DNA of 64,000 nucleotides from Bacteroidetes bacterium 43-93. Lineage in GTDB: Bacteria > Bacteroidota > Bacteroidia > Chitinophagales > Chitinophagaceae. Shown one piece after another: positions 1-10,004 of the stretch. Within the stretch, counting starts at the first letter, position 1. Each line of letters starts with the position of its first letter. The DNA lies in NCBI GenBank assembly GCA_001897855.1, contig MKUO01000007.1, positions 330,079-394,078 of the forward strand, read 5' to 3'. Made by a program: the position numbers and the translations under genes. A model generated the notes under the pieces. The model had not been told where the DNA came from, did no database searches, and saw only the letters and a list, made by a program, of their open reading frames with translations.

Positions 1-233
1 AAGGAGCGTTCGATAACGCTCCACATTCACTTGGTGTGACTTATTTGCCTCTACATTTTTCACCTAAAATGTTGTACCAATACCACAATAAGTTGAGGAA
101 ATGTTAAACAGGATCTTTAGCGGTGCGATAATAACGAATTGATACACAGTGCCTGTCTATGGTAACATTTTGTAAATAACGGATGGCACAGTTTTTCCGA
201 CATATTACATGCTATAATAAGAGGGGCATCATT

Positions 234-473
234 ATGAGAGTTACACCAGAAGACGTTTTAACGAAAATCTATCAATTACAAAGTATCCAGGATAAAGCCG
301 GTAATCACAATCATATGTTTGGAGTAGACACATTATCTATGCTGTTTGATACACCATTCGATTATATGATGAACATTTTGGAGATTTTAAAAGAGAAAGG
401 CCAGGTTGCTATGACAGAATTAAAAACTAAGCGCACCGGTAAAAACAACGTTGCTTATGTTTCTCTGAAATAA
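234..473 (+). CDS. hypothetical protein (start moved to internal ATG at 234)
   Basis: ORF 183..473; the internal ATG at 234 gives MRVTPEDVLTKIYQLQSIQDK, a more plausible start. Confidence 0.5.
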   Translation: MRVTPEDVLTKIYQLQSIQDKAGNHNHMFGVDTLSMLFDTPFDYMMNILEILKEKGQVAMTELKTKRTGKNNVAYVSLK

Positions 474-580
474 TAGAATAGAAATCTATTCTTATTTAAC
501 ACTGCGGAGATGTTCAAGAGCATCTCAGTTTGTGGTACAATATTTTATTTCTTTTATGGGGATGTTAAGGAAAGAAGAGT

Positions 581-610
581 AGGGACGCCAGTATGGCGTC
601 CCTTATTTTT
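581..610 (+). terminator. perfect hairpin with T-tract
   Basis: agggacgcca-gta-tggcgtccct followed by tattttt. Confidence 0.6.
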
Positions 611-690
611 TCACAAAGTTGAAAGTGTTGGTTTGCCTGGCATGGATTTGTTAAACAATTGGTCAATAGTATGGTTAATAGGAATAATAG

Positions 691-720
691 AGGGATGTTT
701 TTAAACATCCCTGTTTTTTT
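691..720 (+). terminator. hairpin with T-tract
   Basis: agggatgtttttaaacatccct followed by gttttttt. Confidence 0.6.
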
Positions 721-776
721 AGGTAATGGCACAGGATTTTTATTGAAATAATATCATTAATCGAATCAGTAGTTGT

Positions 777-803
777 GGGGTGTTTTCAAACATCCCTTTT
801 TTT
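777..803 (+). terminator. hairpin with T-tract
   Basis: ggggtgttttcaaacatccc followed by ttttttt. Confidence 0.5.
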
Positions 804-900
804 ATGCTGTAGTGCTATCGGCTCAGTAATGAAAAGAAACTGTTAGTTTCCTTTTATGCGTTTATAGCTAAACAAAACATCAGCGACATCAAATACCCAT

Positions 901-908
901 TAACTTTG
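901..908 (+). promoter_or_regulatory. Bacteroidetes-type -7 element (TAACTTTG) upstream of ubiD-like gene
   Basis: matches TAnnTTTG, 8 bp before ATG at 917. Confidence 0.4.
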
Positions 909-916
909 CATCCGTT

Positions 917-2821
917 ATGGCATATAAATCACTCGAAGCGTTTATAGAAGCATTAGATAAGGCTGGCGAACTGGTAAGGATTCAAACATTTGTAGATCCT
1001 GTTTTAGAGATAGCAGAAATAGCAGATCGTGTTTCAAAAACACCTGATAGAAATAAAGCGCTGTTGTTCGAAAATACCGGTACCGAATTCCCCCTGCTCA
1101 TCAACGGTATGGGCAGCGACAGGCGGATGTGCATGGCGCTGGGCGTGAACGACCTCGACGATGTAGCGCGCGATATCGAGAACCTGTTAAAAACCATGTC
1201 GGCGCCAAAGAATGGCCTTTTAGAGAAATTAGCCATGTTGCCGCAGTTGAGCAAATTTGCTTCGTGGATGCCGAAGGTGGTAAGTGGCCATGGCGCCTGC
1301 CAGGAGGTAGTGATGCAAACCCCCGACCTTTCGAAGCTGCCGATCCTGAAATGCTGGCCAAAAGACGGTGGCCGCTTCATAACGCTGCCCGCCATACATA
1401 CAAAAGATCCGTTGAATGGTACACGCAATATTGGTATGTACCGTATGCAGGTGTTCACAGATACTATGACGGCCATGCATTGGCACAAACACAAAGTATC
1501 TGCGCGCCATTACAATGAATATAAAAAGCTGAATAAAAGAATGCCTGTTGCCGTGGCCTTAGGTGGCGACCCGGTATATACCTATGCAGCAACGGCGCCA
1601 TTGCCCGAGAATGTGGATGAATACATGCTGGCTGGCTTTCTGCGCAAAAAGCGTGTAGAGTTGGTGAAATGTATCACGCAGCCCGAGATCGAAGTGCCGG
1701 CAGATGCGGATATCATCATCGAGGGCTATGTAGATCCTAACGAGGAACTGATATGGGAAGGTCCGTTTGGAGACCATACCGGTTATTATTCATTGCCCGA
1801 TTGGTACCCACGCTTTCATGTTACCGCCATCACTCACAAAAAGAAGGCAGTGTACCCGGCAACCATAGTAGGTATTCCACCACAGGAGGATGCATGGATC
1901 GGCAAGGCTACGGAACGGATATTCCTCACTCCTATGAAGATGACCATGGTGCCCGAGATAAAGGATATGAATATGCCTGTAGAAGGGGTATTTCACAACC
2001 TGGTGATCGCATCTATCAATAAGGAGTATGCAGGCCAGGGACAGAAGGTAATGAATGCAATGTGGGGCGCCGGGCAGATGATGTTCAATAAGATACTGGT
2101 ACTGACAGATGGCAATAAAGATCTGAATGATTACAAATCGCTGGCGCAGTATGTGTTTAGCAATCTCGATCCCGCTACAGATGTATACTTCAGCCAGGGG
2201 CCGATGGATGTATTAGATCACAGCTGCAGCAAGCTAGGCTTTGGCGGCAAGATGTGCATCGATGGCACTAAGAAATGGGAAGAAGAGATCGTTCATCCGC
2301 ATACACCTTTCTCGTTAGCGCCTGCTTTCGACAAAGCAAATATCATGCAGCAATACCCTGAGATAAGGGGCATTAATGATAAGCTTGCCCGCGATTGGCA
2401 GATACCTGTATTGTTTGTCGCGGTGGAGAAAAACCGCCCGGGGCATGTATTAGAACTGCATCGCCGGTTGTGTGAAGATGCCACTGTTCAAAACATAAAG
2501 ATGATACTTTATGTAGAGCATACCGTTCATGCAGATGATATTGCTGATGTGCTCTGGCGTTTTTGTAATAACATGGATCCCCGCCGCGATCATTTTTTTG
2601 CCGGCATCAATAATCAGGTGCTGGGATTAGATGGCACGCGTAAGACTAAAAAATTCGATAATTTCGATCGGCCCTGGCCAAATATTATTGCTGCAGATGA
2701 AGCAACCATCAAAGCGGTGGATGCTAAATGGCAGGAACTTAACCTGGGCTCGTTAATAACATCTCCATCCATGCGTTACAAGCACCAGATGTATGGCGAA
2801 GAAGCAGAGGTGGAAGATTAA
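917..2821 (+). CDS. UbiD family decarboxylase (menaquinone biosynthesis decarboxylase-like)
   Basis: 634 aa; UbiD-like motifs incl. WEGPFGDHTGYYS and TAITHKKKAVYPATIVGIPPQED. Confidence 0.9.
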   Translation: MAYKSLEAFIEALDKAGELVRIQTFVDPVLEIAEIADRVSKTPDRNKALLFENTGTEFPLLINGMGSDRRMCMALGVNDLDDVARDIENLLKTMSAPKNGLLEKLAMLPQLSKFASWMPKVVSGHGACQEVVMQTPDLSKLPILKCWPKDGGRFITLPAIHTKDPLNGTRNIGMYRMQVFTDTMTAMHWHKHKVSARHYNEYKKLNKRMPVAVALGGDPVYTYAATAPLPENVDEYMLAGFLRKKRVELVKCITQPEIEVPADADIIIEGYVDPNEELIWEGPFGDHTGYYSLPDWYPRFHVTAITHKKKAVYPATIVGIPPQEDAWIGKATERIFLTPMKMTMVPEIKDMNMPVEGVFHNLVIASINKEYAGQGQKVMNAMWGAGQMMFNKILVLTDGNKDLNDYKSLAQYVFSNLDPATDVYFSQGPMDVLDHSCSKLGFGGKMCIDGTKKWEEEIVHPHTPFSLAPAFDKANIMQQYPEIRGINDKLARDWQIPVLFVAVEKNRPGHVLELHRRLCEDATVQNIKMILYVEHTVHADDIADVLWRFCNNMDPRRDHFFAGINNQVLGLDGTRKTKKFDNFDRPWPNIIAADEATIKAVDAKWQELNLGSLITSPSMRYKHQMYGEEAEVED

Positions 2822-2832
2822 AAACTATTTCT

Positions 2833-3222
2833 ATGAGCGATAAAAAAAGAGTTACAGGTATCGGTGGCATTTTCTTCAAAAGCAACGATCCCGATTATAT
2901 GCGCACCTGGTATCAAAAGCACCTGGGCCTTGACAACAGCCCTTATGGCAGTGTGTTCGAATGGCGGGATGTAAACAATCCCGATAAAAAAGGTTCTACC
3001 ATCTGGAGTGCTTTCCGCAACAGCACAGATTATTTTCAGCCCTCAGAAAGAGAATTCATGATCAATTTCAGGGTAGAAGATCTGGAATGGCTGCTGGCTG
3101 AACTAAAGAAAGAAGGCATAGAACAGGTAGGCGAGATGCAGGTACACGATTATGGTAAGTTTGCTCATATCATAGATCCCGAAGGCATAAAGATCGAGCT
3201 ATGGGAGGCAACAGATGACTAA
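2833..3222 (+). CDS. VOC/glyoxalase family protein
   Basis: GIGGIFFKSNDPDYMRTWYQKHLGL...FAHIIDPEGIKIELWEATD. Confidence 0.85.
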   Translation: MSDKKRVTGIGGIFFKSNDPDYMRTWYQKHLGLDNSPYGSVFEWRDVNNPDKKGSTIWSAFRNSTDYFQPSEREFMINFRVEDLEWLLAELKKEGIEQVGEMQVHDYGKFAHIIDPEGIKIELWEATDD

Positions 3223-3236
3223 TACAAATACACCAT

Positions 3237-4130
3237 CTAAAGAATAGGCAGTATCATCTCATACTGGCTACCACATTTGGGTATCCCATTTGCTTCAAGA
3301 AAGCTGGTGATCGCATTATCGGTTTCTTCTGTATTGATGACTTTTATTTTACCGCTTCTATTGCTTTGTAAAATGCTATGCAATATTGCCGATCCAATTC
3401 CCTGCCTGCGATGATCTTTATGGACTGCTAGCTGTGTAATATCACCTGTTGCAGGTGCAAGGATGCCATAGCCTATCAATTTGTCGGCGTTATAGGCACC
3501 TGCTATTACAAAGTCATACGGCGCACGTTCTATAGATTCAAAACTGTTCTGCCAGGAGGGCTCATGGTCGCCAAGTGCTGTCATATCAGTTTTAAGCGCT
3601 ATTGTGATCGGTTGAATCGCTTCATGTTGTAGCAGGGCTGTGTGTTTCATTTGTACTTTGTCAGCTTCCTGTCGGAAATAATTGAATCCGCGGGTTATTG
3701 TAAACCCAAGCTTCTTGTATACAGATATTGCACTAGTGTTATCCTGCAGCACTTCCAGTAGATATTGTTTACAACCTGCATCTTTCAGATAAGGAACTGC
3801 CGCTTCAAATATCTTGGTAGCCAGCCCCTTGCCTCTATAGTCTGTAACAGTAGCAGTACCGGTATCATAGGCTGTTTTGATACCGTTAAATGTACCAATG
3901 CCGTTCAGCGTAAAGCTCACCAGCTTTTCATTATCAAATGTTCCGAAGGAAAGTTCGGGCGTGTAGCCACGCCTTCTCAGGTCTTTTTGTAATTCCTCAC
4001 GACTCCATGAAGCAGCATACCCTTTAAATGCTTCGTCCCATGCGGTATACAGGGCATCAAAACTAATGTCCTTAAGTGATCTTATTTCCATTTCAGCAAA
4101 GCTAAATCCGCCTAAGTTCCTAGCCATCAC
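3237..4130 (-). CDS. GNAT family N-acetyltransferase (two GNAT domains)
   Basis: two GNAT-like motif A regions: DYRGKGLATKIFEAAVPYLKDAG and HKDHRRQGIGSAILHSIL. Confidence 0.8.
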   Translation of the reverse strand: MMARNLGGFSFAEMEIRSLKDISFDALYTAWDEAFKGYAASWSREELQKDLRRRGYTPELSFGTFDNEKLVSFTLNGIGTFNGIKTAYDTGTATVTDYRGKGLATKIFEAAVPYLKDAGCKQYLLEVLQDNTSAISVYKKLGFTITRGFNYFRQEADKVQMKHTALLQHEAIQPITIALKTDMTALGDHEPSWQNSFESIERAPYDFVIAGAYNADKLIGYGILAPATGDITQLAVHKDHRRQGIGSAILHSILQSNRSGKIKVINTEETDNAITSFLEANGIPKCGSQYEMILPIL

Positions 4131-4144
4131 CCTATCAGCGTGGT

Positions 4145-4618
4145 TTACCAGGGTACTATTACCTTGTAGTCATACGGGGCATACCTGCTGTCGTAATTAA
4201 CCTTATCTGTGTTTTTCAGATTCGTGTATTCCGCCGCTTTAGATGGGTCTTTCTCATTTCTGCTAAGCGCGTCATACACATCTGCACGCACGCGCAGCCA
4301 ACGTGCATCGCGTATAATAATTGACTCCAGCGAATCCATTAATGGTTTCCTGTCTATTGCTGCATTACTGCCTAGCGCCCTCGTCCCCGCTACCAGGAAC
4401 ATCCTGGTGGTAAGGTCGTCTGCTTTCGCGCCGGGCATTTGTATATACTTAAGGTAAGTGTTATAAGCGTCTTCGTTTTTATGCTGGTGATAAAGGGATT
4501 GTACCTTGCTTGCATACCATGATGCACTGTCTGTTTGGGCATGGATTCTTAAGCATAAGGTCAATGCAAATAATAGAAGAAATAAGCTTTTGGTCATAGT
4601 GATACTAAGATAGCTCAT
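4145..4618 (-). CDS. hypothetical secreted protein
   Basis: 157 aa ORF with N-terminal signal-like sequence. Confidence 0.5.
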   Translation of the reverse strand: MSYLSITMTKSLFLLLFALTLCLRIHAQTDSASWYASKVQSLYHQHKNEDAYNTYLKYIQMPGAKADDLTTRMFLVAGTRALGSNAAIDRKPLMDSLESIIIRDARWLRVRADVYDALSRNEKDPSKAAEYTNLKNTDKVNYDSRYAPYDYKVIVPW

Positions 4619-4660
4619 TCGTGCAAAAATTATGGGCTACAGGCTTTATCTTGAATAATC

Positions 4661-4996
4661 CTATCTGATCTTACTGGTATCAATAGCGCTTCTTTGCGGG
4701 CCTTCATTCATTACTCTCGTGGCGTTTTGCACAGGCGTGTTGTTACCATTCGCGTTCATCCTGTTCACTCTGGGATTAATAGGCTCTGTGTATCGGGTAC
4801 GATCTGCTTTTTGTGTTGGATTAGTCAACGTTGCTTTATCGGTTGTATTGCCTTTGTCTTTTTCTCCTTTGCTGTTAATATGCATATGGCTGCCTGTTTC
4901 AGACTTGGTTGCCTTTTTTGTTGATTGCGGAACACTTTGTGCATAGGCAGTTGCAGTAAACAATGCCAGCGACAAAGCTAAAAGAGTGATCTTCAT
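4661..4996 (-). CDS. hypothetical secreted low-complexity protein
   Basis: 111 aa ORF, signal peptide MKITLLALSLALFTATAYAQS. Confidence 0.5.
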   Translation of the reverse strand: MKITLLALSLALFTATAYAQSVPQSTKKATKSETGSHMHINSKGEKDKGNTTDKATLTNPTQKADRTRYTEPINPRVNRMNANGNNTPVQNATRVMNEGPQRSAIDTSKIR

Positions 4997-5063
4997 AACA
5001 TAAGTTTTTGCTTACCTAAGCAGTAGCTAAACTTATGCCATCCGTCTATGCGGATATGTTAAG

Positions 5064-7052
5064 TTAATTAAGGGCGGCTACGGGTTTATTTCCCATTACC
5101 GAAAAGTAGAAGGTTGTGCCCTGGCCTTTTTCACTTTTCAACCATATATCACCACCGTTCTGTTTAATGAATTCACGGCAAAGCATCAGGCCAATGCTAT
5201 TGCCCACTTCATCAGATGTGCCGACGGTACTAAAATTATACGGCTCAAATATATGTTTCTGCCTTTCAGGATCTATCCCTATTCCATTATCCTTTACGGA
5301 GAATATGATACGCCCGTCATTTTGCTCTGCACCTATTTCTATATTGCCGCCGGTGCGGGTATATTTTATGGCATTAGAGAGCAGGTTGCGTACCACGAAT
5401 TTAAAGTGGTTCTCGTCTGTATATATCTGTGTTTGTACCGGTACTCTGTTTTGAATCGTGATGTTTTTATTATCTGCCGTTACCTTCAGCAGTTTCAGGT
5501 TATTGTTGAGTACATCCGTCACGTTAAATACTGATTGCTGCAATGTCACCCCTTTGATTTGTAGTTTGCCCCAGTTCAGCAGTTTGTCCAGTGTTTCAAT
5601 AGAAGCCTGAGAATTCTCATCCAGTGAATCAAGTATAAATTCCTTTTCGCTTTCCGGTGTTGCCGGGTTGCGGTATATATCCAGCAGTACGGGTATATTA
5701 CCTATCGGTCCGCGCAAGTCGTGGCCCACAATAGAAAACAAGCGGTCTTTTAGATCGTTCAGTCTTTTAAGTTCCTGTTCGCGCCCGACAAGTTCTTTAT
5801 TCAGCTTGCGGCTTTTAGCAAAGAAAAATAATAAGGTTATCAGCGTTATAGCCAACACCAATGCTATAACAATAATGTAGTTTTTCTTTTGCAGGTTGCG
5901 CTGTTCCGATTTGCGCAGCGCATCAAGCTGTGTGTTCGATTTATTCAGTTCGTATTGTGCCTGCAGGTTCGCTATTTCCTTCATCTTATCCATCGTAAAG
6001 ATGCTGTCATGTAGCTCACGCGCTTTCCTCAGGTAGGCAACTTCGTCTTTATAATCTCCGTTAGTATCTGCAAGGTGCGCCAGGGAGTTTAATACTTCTG
6101 AGCGTAGCAGTTTATTGTCTATGCTTTTTGCTAGTACATATGCCTGCGCCAATGCATCCGTTGCCTTATCAACATCACTGCCAAAATAAGACTGGGCCAC
6201 ATATTGGAGTACCCGGGCCTGCTCTTCTTTTAAATTTTTCTCTTTAGCAATAGCAAGCGACTTGTTATAGTATTCAAGGGCTTTCTTGTGATTATTTTGT
6301 TCAGCATAGATCCGGCCTATGTTCATTAATGGCTGTAGGCGTATCTCTTCCAATTCCGGGCTTTTAGCCAGGTCCAGCGATTTTTGAAAATAATATAATG
6401 CGGAATCATAATTATTTTCCTTCGCAAACTGTACGCCCATGTTATTATACAAGTAAGCAGTATTCCCTGTTTTTTTTGTGTGTACTGCAAGGTCAAGGGC
6501 TTTGTGCAAATAGGCTTTCGCCTGGTTATTATTACCGCTGAAATCGTTGGCGGTGCCAAGCTTAATATAAGTAGAGATAAGGTTAGGCGTATCATTTACT
6601 CTTTCGAAGTATTGCAGTGCTTTGAGAAAGTGGCCTACCGCGGGTTGAAACTGGCCTCTGCGTCCTTCCACCACGCCCAATGCATTATGGGCTTTTGCAA
6701 TTCCCGGTTCATTGTGCATGGAAGTATATATGGCTAAGGCTTGTTCTCCTGCTTCCTGTGCCCGCACTGCAAACCCTATTTGATCGTATACGCCGCAAAG
6801 CATACCAAGCATGGATGCTTTTCCGGGTAAATAGTTGCGGTCAGTAAATCGTTTAAGCCCCTGCTCCAGGTATACTTTAGCGGAATCCTCGTTGGAATTT
6901 TTGAAATAATCGAATATCTGCCGGTAAACAATTAGTTTTTGTGTATCTGTTGCCGCATTATTTATTAATGCCTGGAAGTTAGGATGATCTGTCTGGGCAG
7001 TAGAAATTACAGATGTCAATATAAGTATCAGTCCGGTCAGTACGCGCCTCAT
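5064..7052 (-). CDS. TPR-containing sensor histidine kinase
   Basis: TPR repeats, one TM segment, H-box SIVGHDLRGPI, HATPase motifs NLLSNAIKYT, VKDNGIGI. Confidence 0.9.
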   Translation of the reverse strand: MRRVLTGLILILTSVISTAQTDHPNFQALINNAATDTQKLIVYRQIFDYFKNSNEDSAKVYLEQGLKRFTDRNYLPGKASMLGMLCGVYDQIGFAVRAQEAGEQALAIYTSMHNEPGIAKAHNALGVVEGRRGQFQPAVGHFLKALQYFERVNDTPNLISTYIKLGTANDFSGNNNQAKAYLHKALDLAVHTKKTGNTAYLYNNMGVQFAKENNYDSALYYFQKSLDLAKSPELEEIRLQPLMNIGRIYAEQNNHKKALEYYNKSLAIAKEKNLKEEQARVLQYVAQSYFGSDVDKATDALAQAYVLAKSIDNKLLRSEVLNSLAHLADTNGDYKDEVAYLRKARELHDSIFTMDKMKEIANLQAQYELNKSNTQLDALRKSEQRNLQKKNYIIVIALVLAITLITLLFFFAKSRKLNKELVGREQELKRLNDLKDRLFSIVGHDLRGPIGNIPVLLDIYRNPATPESEKEFILDSLDENSQASIETLDKLLNWGKLQIKGVTLQQSVFNVTDVLNNNLKLLKVTADNKNITIQNRVPVQTQIYTDENHFKFVVRNLLSNAIKYTRTGGNIEIGAEQNDGRIIFSVKDNGIGIDPERQKHIFEPYNFSTVGTSDEVGNSIGLMLCREFIKQNGGDIWLKSEKGQGTTFYFSVMGNKPVAALN

Positions 7053-7170
7053 CTAATAATATGCTTGGGTTCTTGAATGCTGTAATCAACCCCAAAGTAG
7101 TGCTGAAATATTAAAAAATCAAATGCAGGTATTTTTACGGCTATTTATACTTGTTTTTGTATAATAATAT

Positions 7171-7350
7171 TTAAATGCCGGATAGCTCGAGCACTAAAGC
7201 AACTGTAACGGTAATCATGATCGACCAAAACAGTGGGCCTGTTTTGAGGAAACGGTTCTTTTTTACATGTGGTTCAAAAGGGATCACCTTCCTCGCCTTC
7301 CTGATGTGTGGCTGGTCATTATTTTCAATAGACCTGAGAGCGATCTGCAT
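7171..7350 (-). CDS. small single-pass membrane protein (59 aa, below ORF-track cutoff)
   Basis: manual translation MQIALRSIENNDQPHIRKARKVIPFEPHVKKNRFLKTGPLFWSIMITVTVALVLELSGI*. Confidence 0.55.
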   Translation of the reverse strand: MQIALRSIENNDQPHIRKARKVIPFEPHVKKNRFLKTGPLFWSIMITVTVALVLELSGI

Positions 7351-7628
7351 AACATAGTGTTTAAATATAAAAATCGTACCTGGTTTGTTATCAATAGGTG
7401 AGGCATCTCACCGCCTATGGTGATATATATCACCTGTTATTTTTTACACTTATAATAACTGACTGATAAGATACAATTCCGTTGCTTGTTAGATGCGAAA
7501 ATATTATAATCAGGAGTTAAAAATACATGGTCGGAATAAAAATTGCATTAAATTTTATTTAAAATATAAGTCCGTTGAATACAAGTCAGTTAGGTTTTAA
7601 TTATATCTGTTCCTGACGTAACAAAAAA

Positions 7629-7656
7629 AAATGGCACGGTAATTACCGTGCCATTT
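7629..7656. terminator. bidirectional hairpin
   Basis: aaatggcacggtaattaccgtgccattt flanked by A- and T-rich sequence. Confidence 0.6.
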
Positions 7657-7679
7657 ACTTTTGAAAGGTTTCCTGCCCC

Positions 7680-8210
7680 CTAATATTTCGCTTTATAATC
7701 GTTTATAGCCTTCTCCACTATTTGCATGGCTACTTCTTTATTTTGGAAGTCTTCTACCAGCACTGTTTTATTTTCCAGCGTCTTATACTCTTCAAAGAAG
7801 TGTTTCAGTTCACTGTGAAAATAGGATGGCAGTTGCTCTATATCGTCAATATGGTTTACACTAACATCGTCAGCAGCTACAGCTATGATCTTGTCATCGC
7901 CTTCGTTATTGTCTATCATACGCATTACGCCTATTATTTTGGCGCGCACGATGCATAATGGTTGTATCTCAATTTGTGACAGCACCAATATATCCAGCGG
8001 GTCATTATCCTCGCCCAGTGTTTGCGGGATAAAACCATAGTTTGCGGGGTAAAATACGGATGAGTAAAGCACGCGGTCCAGCATCAGCATCCCTGTTTCT
8101 TTGTCCAGTTCATATTTTGCCCTGCTGTTTTTGGGTATTTCAATAATAGAATTCAGCACCGCCGGTTTTTCTTGTCCAATTGCCACCTGGTGCCATGGAT
8201 TAAAATTCAT
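7680..8210 (-). CDS. ppa: inorganic pyrophosphatase
   Basis: [44 protein letters not shown]. Confidence 0.95.
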   Translation of the reverse strand: MNFNPWHQVAIGQEKPAVLNSIIEIPKNSRAKYELDKETGMLMLDRVLYSSVFYPANYGFIPQTLGEDNDPLDILVLSQIEIQPLCIVRAKIIGVMRMIDNNEGDDKIIAVAADDVSVNHIDDIEQLPSYFHSELKHFFEEYKTLENKTVLVEDFQNKEVAMQIVEKAINDYKAKY

Positions 8211-8279
8211 AAACTCAATAGTTTTTTTACGGCCGCAAAGCTACTGATATTAGCACGGACGGTAAAAATATCATCGGGA

Positions 8280-9620
8280 TTATCTTATATCATCTTTTTT
8301 ATAATCCTGCAGTTTTTCTAATGTCTGCTCTCGGTAGCGCAGGGTGCCTTTTTTGGTAACTGCTATCCGTTGTGCCTTGTATATACCCGAATGCCCGCTG
8401 AAATAATAGGCGGTAAAACATGCAATGGCATAAAACAGTACATGTTCTCCGCCAAATAGTTCTATACCCATCAAGGTGCAGGCTATAGGTGTATTGGTGG
8501 CGCCGGCAAATACGGCTATAAAACCAAGTCCTGCAAAAAGGTCTGCCGGGGCGCCTGTGTAAGCGGCTATAGTATTACCCAGGGTAGCTCCAATGAAAAA
8601 TAACGGGGTTACTTCTCCCCCTTTAAAGCCCGTACCAAGTGTAACCGCTGTAAAGATGATCTTCCAGAGCCAGCTAAGGTCTGTTACTCCACCTGCATGA
8701 AATGCGTTTACAATGGATATGCCATTGGGATATTTAGAGCTTACACCAAGTCCAAGATAATCTTCTGTGCCCAGTGCATAAGTCAAACCTATTATTGCCA
8801 GGCCCCCCAGTGCGGGTATCAGCCACTGATGTTTGGGGATATACGCCTTGCTCGTCTTGCTGATGCCATGAGATAGCCAGGCAAACAGATAGCTTGCCAG
8901 CCCGAATGCGGCCCCGGCAAGTACCGCCTTTGCCAAAAGCAAAAGGTAGCTGCCGGGCGATGCTGCCTGCAAATGAATTGCGGAAAGGCTGATCTGGTAA
9001 TGCGTATGGTGAATACCCCATGCCGTGCACACGATATCTGCAAATACGGATGCGATAAACGACGGTATCAGCGCATTGTACTGGATCCTGCCGATGGCCA
9101 GTACTTCCAGGGCAAATATGGCACCTGTTAGCGGTGTACCAAACACTGCTCCGAAACCTGCTGCAATACCGGTGATCAGTAGGATGCGAATGTCTTGCTT
9201 ATCCAGCCGGAACCATTTACCCAGCAATTGCGCCATACTACCGCCTATCTGTACCGCGGTACCTTCCCTTCCGGCAGATCCGCCAAACAAATGGGTGATG
9301 ATCGTGGTGACTAATACCAGCGGTGCCATGCGTGCTGGTACACCACCGCCGGGCTCGTGTATCTCATCCATGATCAGGTTATTCCCGGCTTCAGCATTCT
9401 TACCCCATAGTTTGTATAGAAAATGTATAACTACACCGGCAATTGGTAGCAGGAATAACAGCCAGGAATGTTGCCAGCGAAATTGTGTGGATGCATCAAG
9501 AAGGTATAGAAACAGCGCAACCAGTGACCCGACAATAAACGAGACCGGGATCGCAATTAAGGTCCATTTTACTAAATGACGAATGATATAGCTGAATTCA
9601 GAAGCGTATATTTTTTTCAT
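8280..9620 (-). CDS. voltage-gated (ClC-type) chloride channel family protein
   Basis: [50 protein letters not shown]. Confidence 0.9.
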   Translation of the reverse strand: MKKIYASEFSYIIRHLVKWTLIAIPVSFIVGSLVALFLYLLDASTQFRWQHSWLLFLLPIAGVVIHFLYKLWGKNAEAGNNLIMDEIHEPGGGVPARMAPLVLVTTIITHLFGGSAGREGTAVQIGGSMAQLLGKWFRLDKQDIRILLITGIAAGFGAVFGTPLTGAIFALEVLAIGRIQYNALIPSFIASVFADIVCTAWGIHHTHYQISLSAIHLQAASPGSYLLLLAKAVLAGAAFGLASYLFAWLSHGISKTSKAYIPKHQWLIPALGGLAIIGLTYALGTEDYLGLGVSSKYPNGISIVNAFHAGGVTDLSWLWKIIFTAVTLGTGFKGGEVTPLFFIGATLGNTIAAYTGAPADLFAGLGFIAVFAGATNTPIACTLMGIELFGGEHVLFYAIACFTAYYFSGHSGIYKAQRIAVTKKGTLRYREQTLEKLQDYKKDDIR

Positions 9621-10004
9621 ACCTGCATATAAAGATTGGCAACATATAGTTGCGGTCTGCAGGCGCCATCAGCTTCTTTAAAGCGGTTTATTACAGGAAG
9701 ACACCATTTCCTTTTGCGTAGCAAATATAATTAGAAATCAAATAAGTTGGTTACTGTAACCGCTTAATGGTTCAGTTATAAATTTTTACCGCCTTCTCAA
9801 AAATCATTAATTTTGCCTGAGTTCTTTGACATATAAACCCTAAACAATTTCACATCCGCACACAAGAAAACCCAAAGCCTTAAAAGACTAGCAAAAACTA
9901 ACATTTTCTAACAAATATGACATTGCGTCATATCTAATTATTTGATTATTAATAATAATATTGCTTGTTTAGCGAGCCTGAAGTTTACCTATCTTTAAGT
10001 AAGA

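Noticed and set aside
510-704. 64-aa ORF between hairpins
   Set aside because: Spans the terminator-like hairpins at 581-610 and 691-712; not convincing as protein
982-1494. Long antisense ORF opposite ubiD-like gene, and many similar antisense ORFs across the window
   Set aside because: Overlap strong coding genes on the other strand, no recognisable domains, composition consistent with shadow ORFs
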